Source: an uncultured Angelakisella sp.
GTDB taxonomy: Bacteria; Bacillota; Clostridia; Oscillospirales; Ruminococcaceae
Direction: 5' to 3'
DNA length: 22,348 nt
NCBI GenBank assembly: GCA_937914895.1
Contig: CALGIL010000274.1
Span: 1 to 22,348, forward strand
Numbering within the stretch: position 1 is the first letter of the stretch; each line of letters begins with the position of its first letter. This document shows positions 7,774-14,392 of the stretch, in pieces. Position numbers and translations under genes: made by a program. Under the pieces are notes generated by a model. The model was not told the origin of the DNA. It saw only the letters and a list, made by a program, of their open reading frames with translations, and searched no databases.

Positions 7774-9666
7774 TTACGATAGCTCCGCCAGCCCGGTGTA
7801 CAGCTCAAAGTACCGGCCGCCCTGGCGCAGAAGGGTCTCGTGGTCGCCCCGTTCAATGATTTCCCCCTGCTCCAGGACCAGAATGGTGTCCGCATCCCGC
7901 ACGGTGGAAAGACGGTGGGCAATGACAAGGGTGGTCCGCTGGGCGGCCAGCCGGTCCAGCCCCTGTTCGATATAGCGCTCGGCCCGGGTGTCAATGGAGC
8001 TGGTGGCCTCGTCCAGAATCAAAATGGGCGCCCGGGAAAGCGCCGCCCGGGCAATGTTGAGCAGCTGCCGCTGGCCCTGGCTTAAATTTGTGCCGTCCTT
8101 GTCCAATATTGTATCATATCCGTCGCTTAATTGCAGGATAAACGTGTGGGCATTGGCGACCCGAGCGGCCTCCTCCACCTCCTCGTCCGTGGCGTCCAGC
8201 CGGCCGTAACGGATGTTTTCGCGGACGCTTCCGCCAAACAGGTGGGTGTCCTGCAAAACGACGGTAATATTGCGCCGCAGGCTGTCCCGGGTAATCTGCC
8301 GAATATCCAGGCCGTCGATGGTAATGGCGCCGTCCCAAATGTCGTAGAAGCGGGGAATCAGGTTGGCGACGGTGGTTTTGCCCGCCCCTGTGGAGCCGAC
8401 AAAGGCGATCTTCTGCCCCCGGCCCGCCGTAAAGGAGATGTCCCGCAGCACCGGGTGCCCCTTGTCATAGCCGAAGGTGACGTGCTCCAGTGCCAAAGCG
8501 CCTTCACAGTGGGTCAGCTCCACGGCGTCCGGGGGATCGTCCGGTTCGGTTTGCGTGTCAAGGATTTCGAAAACGCGCTCGGCGCCGGCCAGGGCGGAAT
8601 AGACGTTGTTCATCTGGCCGGAAAGCTCGTTGATGGGCCGGCCAAACTGCCGCGCGTAGTTGACAAACACTGTCAGCCCGCCAATATCGAAGCCCCGCAG
8701 GATGCACAGCGCCACGCCCGCACAGGCCGCCGCCACATAATTGAGGTTGTTGATGCCCTGCATCAGCGGCATCATGCTGCCGCCGACGTACTGGGCCCGG
8801 GTCTGTTTGGCGCGCAGGTTGCCGTTGAGCCAGTCAAACTCATCCATGGTAATGTCCTCGTGGCAGAACACCTTGATGACCTTTTGCCCGGACATGGATT
8901 CCTCGATAAACCCGCCCAGCATGCCCAGGGCGGCCTGCTGCTGGCCGTAATATTTGCGTCCGCGCCGGGTAAAGGCCCTGATGCACAGGACGGTAAGGGG
9001 GATGAACACCACCACCAGAAGGGTGAGCGGCACGTTGGTGTACAGCATCAGGCACAGGGTGCCCACCAGGGTGATGGCGCCGGACAGCAGCTGGGCGATG
9101 GTATTGTTGAGCATTTCGCCCACGGTGTCCACGTCGTTGACAAAGCGGCTCATAATCTCGCCGTTGTTGTTCCTGTCATAAAAGCCCACCGGCAGCCGCT
9201 GCAGCTTTGCAAACAGCTCGCCGCGGATGTTCTTCTGCACCCGCTGCGACACCCGCAGCATCATCCGCGTCATGGCGTAATTGGAAAGCAGGCTGGTCAG
9301 GGAAAGGGCCATCATTACCATGAGCGCCCGGGACAGCCCGGACAGACTGCCGGACCCGTGCGACGGCGCGATATAGGTGTTGATGATGGGGCGCAGCATG
9401 TAGGAGGAGGCAAGGGAGGACACGGTGTTCACCAAAATCAGGACGGCGGTCCCCGCCAGCAGGAGACGCTCCCGGCCCAGATAGGCGGCCAGGCGCCGGA
9501 TGACCTGGGTGGTGTTTTGCGGCTTCCCGCCGGAAAAGCGGCTCCCCGGCCCGCCGCCCGGCCCCCGCTGAACCGGGCCCTTTGGCCGTGCCTCCTGCCG
9601 GGATACCGCCGCGCCCTTTTGCGCGTACTTCTGGCGCAGACGCTCTGCGCGGCTGGAATCAATCAT
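7774..9666 (-). CDS. ABC exporter half-transporter, consensus NBD (subunit 2)
   Basis: Fused membrane and ATPase half-transporter of 630 aa. After a basic, glycine-rich tail of about 55 residues come six membrane helices (about 65-345) and a nucleotide-binding domain: Walker A GSTGAGKTT at 424-432, signature LSQGQ at 528-532, Walker B ILILDE with catalytic Glu553, and switch His584. The Walker A/B and switch residues are the active ones, while the signature deviates from LSGGQ. This complements subunit 1, as expected of an asymmetric heterodimeric exporter of the BmrCD/TM287-288/LmrCD type. Its ATG overlaps the stop of subunit 1 by ATGA, so the two are made together. Substrates may be drugs, lipids or peptides; not decidable. 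Confidence 0.93.
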   Translation of the reverse strand: MIDSSRAERLRQKYAQKGAAVSRQEARPKGPVQRGPGGGPGSRFSGGKPQNTTQVIRRLAAYLGRERLLLAGTAVLILVNTVSSLASSYMLRPIINTYIAPSHGSGSLSGLSRALMVMMALSLTSLLSNYAMTRMMLRVSQRVQKNIRGELFAKLQRLPVGFYDRNNNGEIMSRFVNDVDTVGEMLNNTIAQLLSGAITLVGTLCLMLYTNVPLTLLVVVFIPLTVLCIRAFTRRGRKYYGQQQAALGMLGGFIEESMSGQKVIKVFCHEDITMDEFDWLNGNLRAKQTRAQYVGGSMMPLMQGINNLNYVAAACAGVALCILRGFDIGGLTVFVNYARQFGRPINELSGQMNNVYSALAGAERVFEILDTQTEPDDPPDAVELTHCEGALALEHVTFGYDKGHPVLRDISFTAGRGQKIAFVGSTGAGKTTVANLIPRFYDIWDGAITIDGLDIRQITRDSLRRNITVVLQDTHLFGGSVRENIRYGRLDATDEEVEEAARVANAHTFILQLSDGYDTILDKDGTNLSQGQRQLLNIARAALSRAPILILDEATSSIDTRAERYIEQGLDRLAAQRTTLVIAHRLSTVRDADTILVLEQGEIIERGDHETLLRQGGRYFELYTGLAELS

Positions 9667-11399
9667 GCCATTGCCTCCTCCTTTTTCACCTGGGAGTAGT
9701 AAATCTCCCGGTAAACGGTGTTGCTTGCCAGCAGTTCGCGGTGGGAACCCTCTCCCACCAGCATCCCGTCGTTAAGCACCAGAATTTTGTCGGCGTCTAT
9801 GACCGAGGTGACCCGCTGGGCAATGATGATTTTGGTGGTATCCGGCAGGGAATCGGCCAGGTGCCGCCGGATTCTGGCCTCGGTGGCGGTGTCCACGGCG
9901 CTGGTGGAATCGTCCAGAATCAAAATTTTTGGGGACTTTAGAAGTGCCCTGGCGATGCAGAGCCGCTGCTTCTGGCCGCCGGAAAGGTTGACGCCGCCCT
10001 GCTCAAGCTCGGTGTCGTACCCGTCCGGCAGGTCCGAGATAAACTGGTGGATCTGCGCATACTCCGCGGCCCGGGCCATTTCCTCCGGGGTGGCGTGCTC
10101 GCTGCCCCAGGCCAGGTTTTCGGCAATGGAGCCGGAAAACAGCAGGTTGTTCTGCAGCACCATGGCGACGCCGCCCCGCAGGTTTTGCAGGCTGTAATCC
10201 CGCACGTCCACACCGTCCACCAGAATGCTGCCCTGGTCCGGGTCCAGCAGGCGGGGGATCATCTGGGTCAGGGTCGTCTTGCCGCTGCCGGTGGAGCCCA
10301 GCAGCCCCACCGTCTGCCCCGGCGCAATGGAAAAGCTGACGTGACTTAAGACGGGGTTCCGGCTGCGTTTGTAGTAGCGGAAGGAGACGTCGCGGAACTC
10401 GACGCTGCCCTGTGATACGGCAAGCTCCTTGCGGGCGGCATAGTCGTCGTTTAAATCAACCTTGGTCTCGACGATTTCGCTGATGCGGTTTGCGGACACA
10501 ATGGCGCGGGAGCTTGTCACCAGAATGTTGGAAAGCATGTTGAGCGACGTCAGAATCTGGGTGACATAGGTGATAAAGGCGGTCAGATCCCCCCCCGGCA
10601 TGCGGCCGCCGATGATCAGGCTGCCGCCGAACCACACCACTGCCACGGTGGTCAGGTCCATGGCAAGGGTCATGGTGGGGCGTTGGAGCAGCATGATGCG
10701 GTTGGCGTCCAGGGAGGCCTCCTGCAGCTCCAGATTGGCACTGTCAAAGCGCGCCTTTTCATAATCGCCGCGCACAAAGGATTTGATGACCCGCACATTG
10801 GTCATGGCCTCCTGCAGCAGGGCGTTCACTTGGTCGATGCGGCTTTGCATCCGGGCAAAGCGCGGCAGCGCCGCGCGGATGATGACCGCAATTAAAACTG
10901 CCAGCACCGGGGTGACCACCAAAATCACCAGGGCCAGGCGGACATTGATGCTGAAGGCCATGACAAGGGCGCCCAGCAGATGGGCCGGGCTGCGAATGCC
11001 CATCCGCAGCATCTGCATGGTGAACTGCTGGATCTGTGCCACATCGTTGGTCAGCCTTGTCACCAGCGAGCCGGTATGGAAGGAATCGATGTTGGCAAAG
11101 GAAAACTCCTGGATTTTTGCAAACACATCCCTGCGGATGCCGGAGGAAAAGAGGACCGACACCTTTGCGGCGCAAAGGGCGCCCAGCACGGACAGAAGCA
11201 CCAGCAGGGCAACAAGGCCCAGCATAGCAAGTCCCTGGCGCCGGACGTAGGCCATATCCGAAGCGGCAATGCCGTGATTGATAAGGTCCGCAATCATGCG
11301 GGGAAGAAGGACTTCGCCCACCGCGCCGCAAAGGGTCAGCAGCGGCGCAAGGATAAACAGCAGCTTGTGGCGGGAGATATGCGTTCGAAACAGGGACAT
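9663..11399 (-). CDS. ABC exporter half-transporter, degenerate NBD (subunit 1)
   Basis: Half-transporter of 578 aa, first gene of the operon. Six membrane helices span about residues 12-300. The ATPase domain has Walker A GSTGSGKTT (368-376) and a canonical signature LSGGQ (472-476), but Walker B is ILILDD with Asp497 where the catalytic glutamate belongs, and the switch histidine is replaced by Gln528 (IIIAQRV). These two changes mark the catalytically weak site known in heterodimeric exporters. GAGGGTGG precedes the ATG, and the promoter with a MarR-type operator lies directly upstream. The partner is the overlapping downstream gene. Confidence 0.93.
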   Translation of the reverse strand: MSLFRTHISRHKLLFILAPLLTLCGAVGEVLLPRMIADLINHGIAASDMAYVRRQGLAMLGLVALLVLLSVLGALCAAKVSVLFSSGIRRDVFAKIQEFSFANIDSFHTGSLVTRLTNDVAQIQQFTMQMLRMGIRSPAHLLGALVMAFSINVRLALVILVVTPVLAVLIAVIIRAALPRFARMQSRIDQVNALLQEAMTNVRVIKSFVRGDYEKARFDSANLELQEASLDANRIMLLQRPTMTLAMDLTTVAVVWFGGSLIIGGRMPGGDLTAFITYVTQILTSLNMLSNILVTSSRAIVSANRISEIVETKVDLNDDYAARKELAVSQGSVEFRDVSFRYYKRSRNPVLSHVSFSIAPGQTVGLLGSTGSGKTTLTQMIPRLLDPDQGSILVDGVDVRDYSLQNLRGGVAMVLQNNLLFSGSIAENLAWGSEHATPEEMARAAEYAQIHQFISDLPDGYDTELEQGGVNLSGGQKQRLCIARALLKSPKILILDDSTSAVDTATEARIRRHLADSLPDTTKIIIAQRVTSVIDADKILVLNDGMLVGEGSHRELLASNTVYREIYYSQVKKEEAMA

Positions 11400-11417
11400 G
11401 ACAGAACCACCCTCAGT

Positions 11418-11452
11418 TTGTTGTATTGCCTAACTGTTGTGCAATACAACAA
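11418..11452. promoter_or_regulatory. MarR-type operator on the ABC operon promoter
   Basis: Perfect 12-bp inverted repeat: TTGTTGTATTGC at 11418-11429 and GCAATACAACAA at 11441-11452, with an 11-base centre. A second, nested dyad TGTTGT-N5-ACAACA shares its right half. The right arm overlaps the -10 box, and the rest covers the expected transcription start. That placement would block RNA polymerase. MarR proteins usually bind 16-20 bp dyads rich in TTG/CAA, which fits. The match to this MarR is inference. Confidence 0.7.
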
Positions 11453-11477
11453 TATGCGTTTTTGACCCGTTTGTCAA
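11449..11477 (-). promoter_or_regulatory. Sigma-A promoter of the ABC-ABC-MarR operon
   Basis: Minus strand: perfect -35 TTGACA at 11477-11472, a 17-base spacer, and -10 TATTGT at 11454-11449. The leader to the start codon at 11399 is about 43 bases. Confidence 0.8.
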
Positions 11478-11480
11478 TAG

Positions 11481-11504
11481 CGCGGACAGAAATTTCTGTC
11501 CGCG
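11481..11504. repeat. 24-bp perfect palindrome upstream of the ABC promoter
   Basis: CGCGGACAGAAA at 11481-11492 is followed at once by its exact reverse complement at 11493-11504, with no spacer. It lies 3 bases upstream of the -35 box of the ABC operon. No T-run follows on the minus strand, so it is a poor terminator there; a DNA-binding site is possible. Confidence 0.6.
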
Positions 11505-11575
11505 GTTCAGCGATGCTCGTTGATTTTCTGGGGGGCCTGCATATGCTTTAAGATGATAATGCCCCATTCCGGCAC

Positions 11576-11603
11576 AAAAAGGAATCCTCCGGTTTGCCGG
11601 GGA
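11576..11603 (-). terminator. Probable terminator of the DUF624 gene
   Basis: Minus strand: TCCCCGG, loop CAAA, CCGGAGGA (one bulged base), then TTCC and TTTTT. It begins about 28 bases after the stop codon. Confidence 0.5.
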
Positions 11604-11631
11604 GCACCCGGCGGAAGTTGTGCGCAGGCCG

Positions 11632-12255
11632 TCACCCCTCATCCTCCTCGGCGTATTTTAAAAACACGGCCCTGACAAAATAGGAGGAGAAGAAAACCGC
11701 CAGGCCCACAAACAGAAAGAACGCACCCGAAAAATAGAAGATGCCCACTGCGGCGGCGGCCCAGATCAGCAGGATGGTGACGGTGTGCCAAAGGTTGCCC
11801 AGAGAAAGGATCATGCTGTCCCGAAAAAGCTTTTTGATGCCAAAGTCGAAGGTGACCAGCAGGGGATAGAGGTAGAGGGACAGCATAATAAAAATGAGCG
11901 CGGCGCAGCATATGACCGCCAGCACCAGCATGGCCCCCATGCCGCCGCTGGCGGTATAGTAATGCCAGGCCAAAAAGCAGTCGTACCCAAGGAACAGCCC
12001 CACAGCGGCCTGGATCAGCCAGACCAGGGTGGCCTTTTTAAAGCTTGCTTTAAAGGCTTTAAAAAAGCCGCGGAACACCATGTCCTCGGTATCGTTTACC
12101 AGGTGGAGGGAAAAGCGGTAAAGGGCGGCGGTGGCCGCCCCCGCCGTGACGACGGGGAGCGAGCACGCCACCCACAATATGCTGATGCAGAACACATCCG
12201 CGATTTTTGCAATGAAGTTCCAAGCCTTATTTTCGGGGTTAAACAGATTGCTCAT
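11632..12255 (-). CDS. DUF624 (YesL-like) membrane protein
   Basis: Membrane protein of 207 aa. It starts with the family-typical NPENKAWNFIAKIADVF and a first helix SILWVACSLPVVTAGAATAA, where the CSLPVVTAGAATAALY stretch is the DUF624 signature. Four to five hydrophobic segments follow, and the tail is acidic. Start: ATG at 12255 with AGAGGT 7 bases upstream; the longer open frame to 12468 would run over the promoter. DUF624 genes are commonly found beside carbohydrate ABC transporters in Firmicutes, but no biochemical function is established. Here it diverges from a single-pass membrane protein with which it seems to share a promoter region. Confidence 0.88.
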   Translation of the reverse strand: MSNLFNPENKAWNFIAKIADVFCISILWVACSLPVVTAGAATAALYRFSLHLVNDTEDMVFRGFFKAFKASFKKATLVWLIQAAVGLFLGYDCFLAWHYYTASGGMGAMLVLAVICCAALIFIMLSLYLYPLLVTFDFGIKKLFRDSMILSLGNLWHTVTILLIWAAAAVGIFYFSGAFFLFVGLAVFFSSYFVRAVFLKYAEEDEG

Positions 12256-12277
12256 GACGGTTACCTCTTTATTACAT

Positions 12278-12310
12278 TTGCTAGGGACCCTATTCTGTAT
12301 TATAATTATA
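12278..12310. promoter_or_regulatory. Divergent promoter with a symmetric -10 box
   Basis: Plus strand: TTGCTA at 12278-12283, a 17-base spacer, TATAAT at 12301-12306. The sequence TATAATTATA at 12301-12310 is self-complementary, so a perfect -10 TATAAT also reads on the minus strand (12310-12305), with a weak -35 TTTTCT at 12333-12328. A short dyad TAGGG-A-CCCTA at 12282-12292 lies in the plus spacer. Confidence 0.6.
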
Positions 12311-12379
12311 GCGGTAAACCAAAGAAAAGAAAAGTGCCGGGGGAGGACTCTTCCGGGCCCTTGCCATAGGAGCTTAAAA

Positions 12380-13069
12380 ATGAGGATGATTACAAGGTTT
12401 AAAAATTGGCGGCAGACCGAAGCGGAAAAGCTTGCGCCCATGAGCTTTGGCAAAAAGGTCCGGTACATTTTATATTATTACCGCTTTTGGATCGTCGGTT
12501 TGGTCATACTGGTGTGTATGGGCCTGTATGTGGGGGACGCCGTTTACCAAAGCCGGCGGGAAATTGTATTGCAGGGGTTTTTTACCAATGACGACTACGG
12601 TCTTTTTGATGCCGGGGCCATCCTGGACGGCTACACGTCGGGGCTGACGCTGGATAAAAGCCAGCGCGTTGTTTTTGACGATGTGCTGTATATCGACCTG
12701 GAGGGCGGGGCCACCGACTACACGTCCGCCAGCAACGGAAAGATCATCGCCTACATTGTCACAAGCGAACTGGATTTTGTGGTGACCTCGGTGCCGGTAT
12801 TTCAGCATTTTGCCGCAGACGTACCCATGGCCGATTTTCGTGCGCTGCTGCCCGCGGACCTGCTGGAGCAGATCGGCCCCGGTGCGCTGATCGAACTGGC
12901 CGGGGCGGACGGGAAAACCGGCGCCTGGGGGCTGGATATGAGCGGCAGCCGGTTTGTCCGGGACAGCGGCGTCGAGGCCGCAAAGGGCTTCTATATTCTG
13001 TTTGTGCCCCGTTCGGCGCCGAATCAGGAGCAGCTTGTCGATTTTATCCGTTACAGTTTTGCGCAGTAG
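12380..13069 (+). CDS. Single-pass membrane protein of unknown function
   Basis: Not a family I can name. The protein has 229 aa: a basic N-terminus of about 35 residues (MSFGKKVRYILYYYRFW), one membrane helix at about 36-56, and a predicted extracytoplasmic domain of about 170 residues without cysteines apart from one in the helix. The YYYRFW motif just before the helix resembles small membrane proteins common in clostridial genomes, but this is an impression only. Start: ATG at 12380 with AGGAG 7 bases upstream; an ATG two codons later (12386) is also possible, and the open frame further upstream overlaps the divergent promoter. It diverges from the DUF624 gene and ends before a large hairpin. 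Confidence 0.75.
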   Translation: MRMITRFKNWRQTEAEKLAPMSFGKKVRYILYYYRFWIVGLVILVCMGLYVGDAVYQSRREIVLQGFFTNDDYGLFDAGAILDGYTSGLTLDKSQRVVFDDVLYIDLEGGATDYTSASNGKIIAYIVTSELDFVVTSVPVFQHFAADVPMADFRALLPADLLEQIGPGALIELAGADGKTGAWGLDMSGSRFVRDSGVEAAKGFYILFVPRSAPNQEQLVDFIRYSFAQ

Positions 13070-13107
13070 CCTTTATAACCCCCCGGCCAAAGATGGCAAG
13101 ACGCGGA

Positions 13108-13136
13108 ATCCGCCGTGCCCCCGGGGCACGGCGGAT
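13108..13136. repeat. GC-rich inverted repeat
   Basis: 14-bp arms (ATCCGCCGTGCCCC and its reverse complement) around one central base. It lies 4 bases before the longer terminator hairpin and 39 bases after the stop of the single-pass membrane protein. No T-run of its own. Confidence 0.6.
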
Positions 13137-13140
13137 ACGA

Positions 13141-13182
13141 AAAACACCTCCTTTCCCAAGTGCTTGGGAAAGGAGGTGTTTT
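13141..13182. terminator. Bidirectional terminator, 20-bp perfect stem
   Basis: Arms of 20 bp at 13141-13160 and 13163-13182 with a 2-base TG centre. The arms begin with AAAA and end with TTTT, so both strands gain a U-run. It lies between convergent genes (single-pass membrane protein and GDPD) and probably serves both. Confidence 0.85.
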
Positions 13183-13222
13183 AACAGACGGGACCTGCGT
13201 CTTTTTTGCCGTCTGCCCAAGG

Positions 13223-13942
13223 CTACTCCAATAAATTGGTGGTGATATAATCCACCCCGGCGGCAATCAGCGTCTTTGCATGCTCCGGGTCGTTGACGGT
13301 CCAGCAGTTCACCTCAATGCCGGCGTCATGCAGCGCGGCAATCCGCCGGGGGGTAAGGGCGGTGTACCGGATGTCCAGGTCAAGCCTGTTTTCCCGAAGA
13401 ATCTTTATGGTATTTTCGTCATATTCATCCAATAGATACTGGATGCGCTGGTCCGGCAGCAGCCTGCGCAGCACCTGGAGATTCGGCAGGTTAAACGAGA
13501 TAAAGATGACCTGCTCCAAATAGCCCATGGCAGCGATGATGGCAGCGATTTTTTGGATGTCCTCCGGCGTAAAGGCGTTTTTCAGCTCCAGCACACAGAC
13601 CTTGCCGTACTTTTTGCAAATTGCAATGTAGTCGGCAAGATCCGGGATGACCAGGTCGCGGCGGCCCTGAATTCCGTCCATATCGGTAAGGCGCAGGCGG
13701 GTAAGGGCCTCGTAGGCGGTGTCCTCCACCACCATGGAATCGGCGGAGATGCGCTGGGTGCTGTCGTCGTGGCACAGCACAAAATATCCGTCCGCCGTGC
13801 GGTGGACGTCGGTTTCGATGCCAAAATAGCTGCGGTTGCCCGCCGCCACAAAGGCCGCATGGGTGTTTTCCTTTTCCAGGCCGCTCAGCCCCCGGTGGGC
13901 AATCATCTTAACCTGCCGTTTCTCAATTTTAATGGTATCCAT
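13223..13942 (-). CDS. ugpQ: Glycerophosphodiester phosphodiesterase (cytoplasmic)
   Basis: Hydrolyses glycerophosphodiesters to sn-glycerol 3-phosphate and an alcohol. Length 239 aa, close to UgpQ. GDPD core: catalytic His16-Arg17 in IAHRGLSGLEKENT, metal ligands Glu43 and Asp45 in GIETDVHRT, second catalytic His58 in VLCHDDST, then VLELKN and the C-terminal NCWTVNDPEHA typical of the fold. No signal peptide, so it acts inside the cell. Start: ATG at 13942 with AAGG 9 bases upstream; an ATG six codons earlier (13960) lacks a binding site. It diverges from the UgpB-like operon, which fits a role downstream of that importer. Confidence 0.92.
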   Translation of the reverse strand: MDTIKIEKRQVKMIAHRGLSGLEKENTHAAFVAAGNRSYFGIETDVHRTADGYFVLCHDDSTQRISADSMVVEDTAYEALTRLRLTDMDGIQGRRDLVIPDLADYIAICKKYGKVCVLELKNAFTPEDIQKIAAIIAAMGYLEQVIFISFNLPNLQVLRRLLPDQRIQYLLDEYDENTIKILRENRLDLDIRYTALTPRRIAALHDAGIEVNCWTVNDPEHAKTLIAAGVDYITTNLLE

Positions 13943-13990
13943 GATACAAGACCTTTCCATACGGGCGATACAGATATTTAAAACGATTTG

Positions 13991-14020
13991 ATTGTAGCAT
14001 GATTAACAGGCGATTCTCAA
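13991..14020 (-). promoter_or_regulatory. Promoter of the GDPD gene
   Basis: Minus strand: -35 TTGAGA at 14020-14015, an 18-base spacer, -10 TACAAT at 13996-13991. The leader to the start codon at 13942 is about 42 bases. Confidence 0.6.
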
Positions 14021-14392
14021 TAGGAATCAAACCTCAATGCCAAAACACGCCAAAAGAACGGCGGAATGAACAAAGACTGCGGATGCGGATTCGGCAAAAT
14101 GTACATTTGCGTGATTTAAAATGGAATAAAATCAAATTGTGGGACACGTGTTGCCAAAAGCGCGCCAATCGATTATACTATTTTGTGTCATATGTGCGAA
14201 TTGAGAGACAGTTTGACGTATTAAATTGTTGCAAATTGCCAACACTCAAAGGGAACGGGTTGGCTGATTTTGCATGAACTGAACCACGGGAGTTTCGATA
14301 TTTGCGCATCATGATTTCTGCCCGGTGCAAAGACGGACGCAAGTTTGTCTGAATGCCCAAAATATGTGTCAAGAAATGAAAGGGAGAGAGTT
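14021..14392. other. Intergenic region with leader of the ugp-like operon
   Basis: Non-coding stretch between the GDPD promoter and the UgpB-like start, AT-richer than the flanking genes. It holds the operon promoter at 14151-14179 and a leader of about 205 bases. The leader has TTGCAAA at 14229-14235 directly followed by TTGCCAA at 14236-14242, inside an imperfect dyad at 14227-14244 (TGTTG...CAACA). A further TTGCCAA is at 14151-14157, on the -35 box. No known riboswitch was recognised. Confidence 0.5.
14151..14179 (+). promoter_or_regulatory. Promoter of the ugp-like operon
   Basis: -35 TTGCCA at 14151-14156, a 17-base spacer, -10 TATACT at 14174-14179. The short palindrome ACACGTGT (14144-14151) touches the -35 box. 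Confidence 0.65.

Noticed and set aside
8131..9699. Plus-strand open frame of 522 codons opposite the second ABC subunit
   Set aside because: Low-complexity His/Gly/Gln-rich translation produced by the high GC content of the opposite strand; the ABC motifs on the minus strand are unmistakable.
12131..12379. N-terminal extension of the single-pass membrane protein
   Set aside because: It would overlap the DUF624 gene and the divergent promoter; the ATG at 12380 has a proper AGGAG site.
13999..14277. 92-codon plus-strand open frame in the GDPD-ugpB intergenic region
   Set aside because: No ribosome binding site, no hydrophobic or domain pattern, and it runs across the predicted promoter.
14186..14392. 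Riboswitch in the long leader of the ugp-like operon
   Set aside because: No known aptamer core or terminator/antiterminator pair could be recognised by eye.
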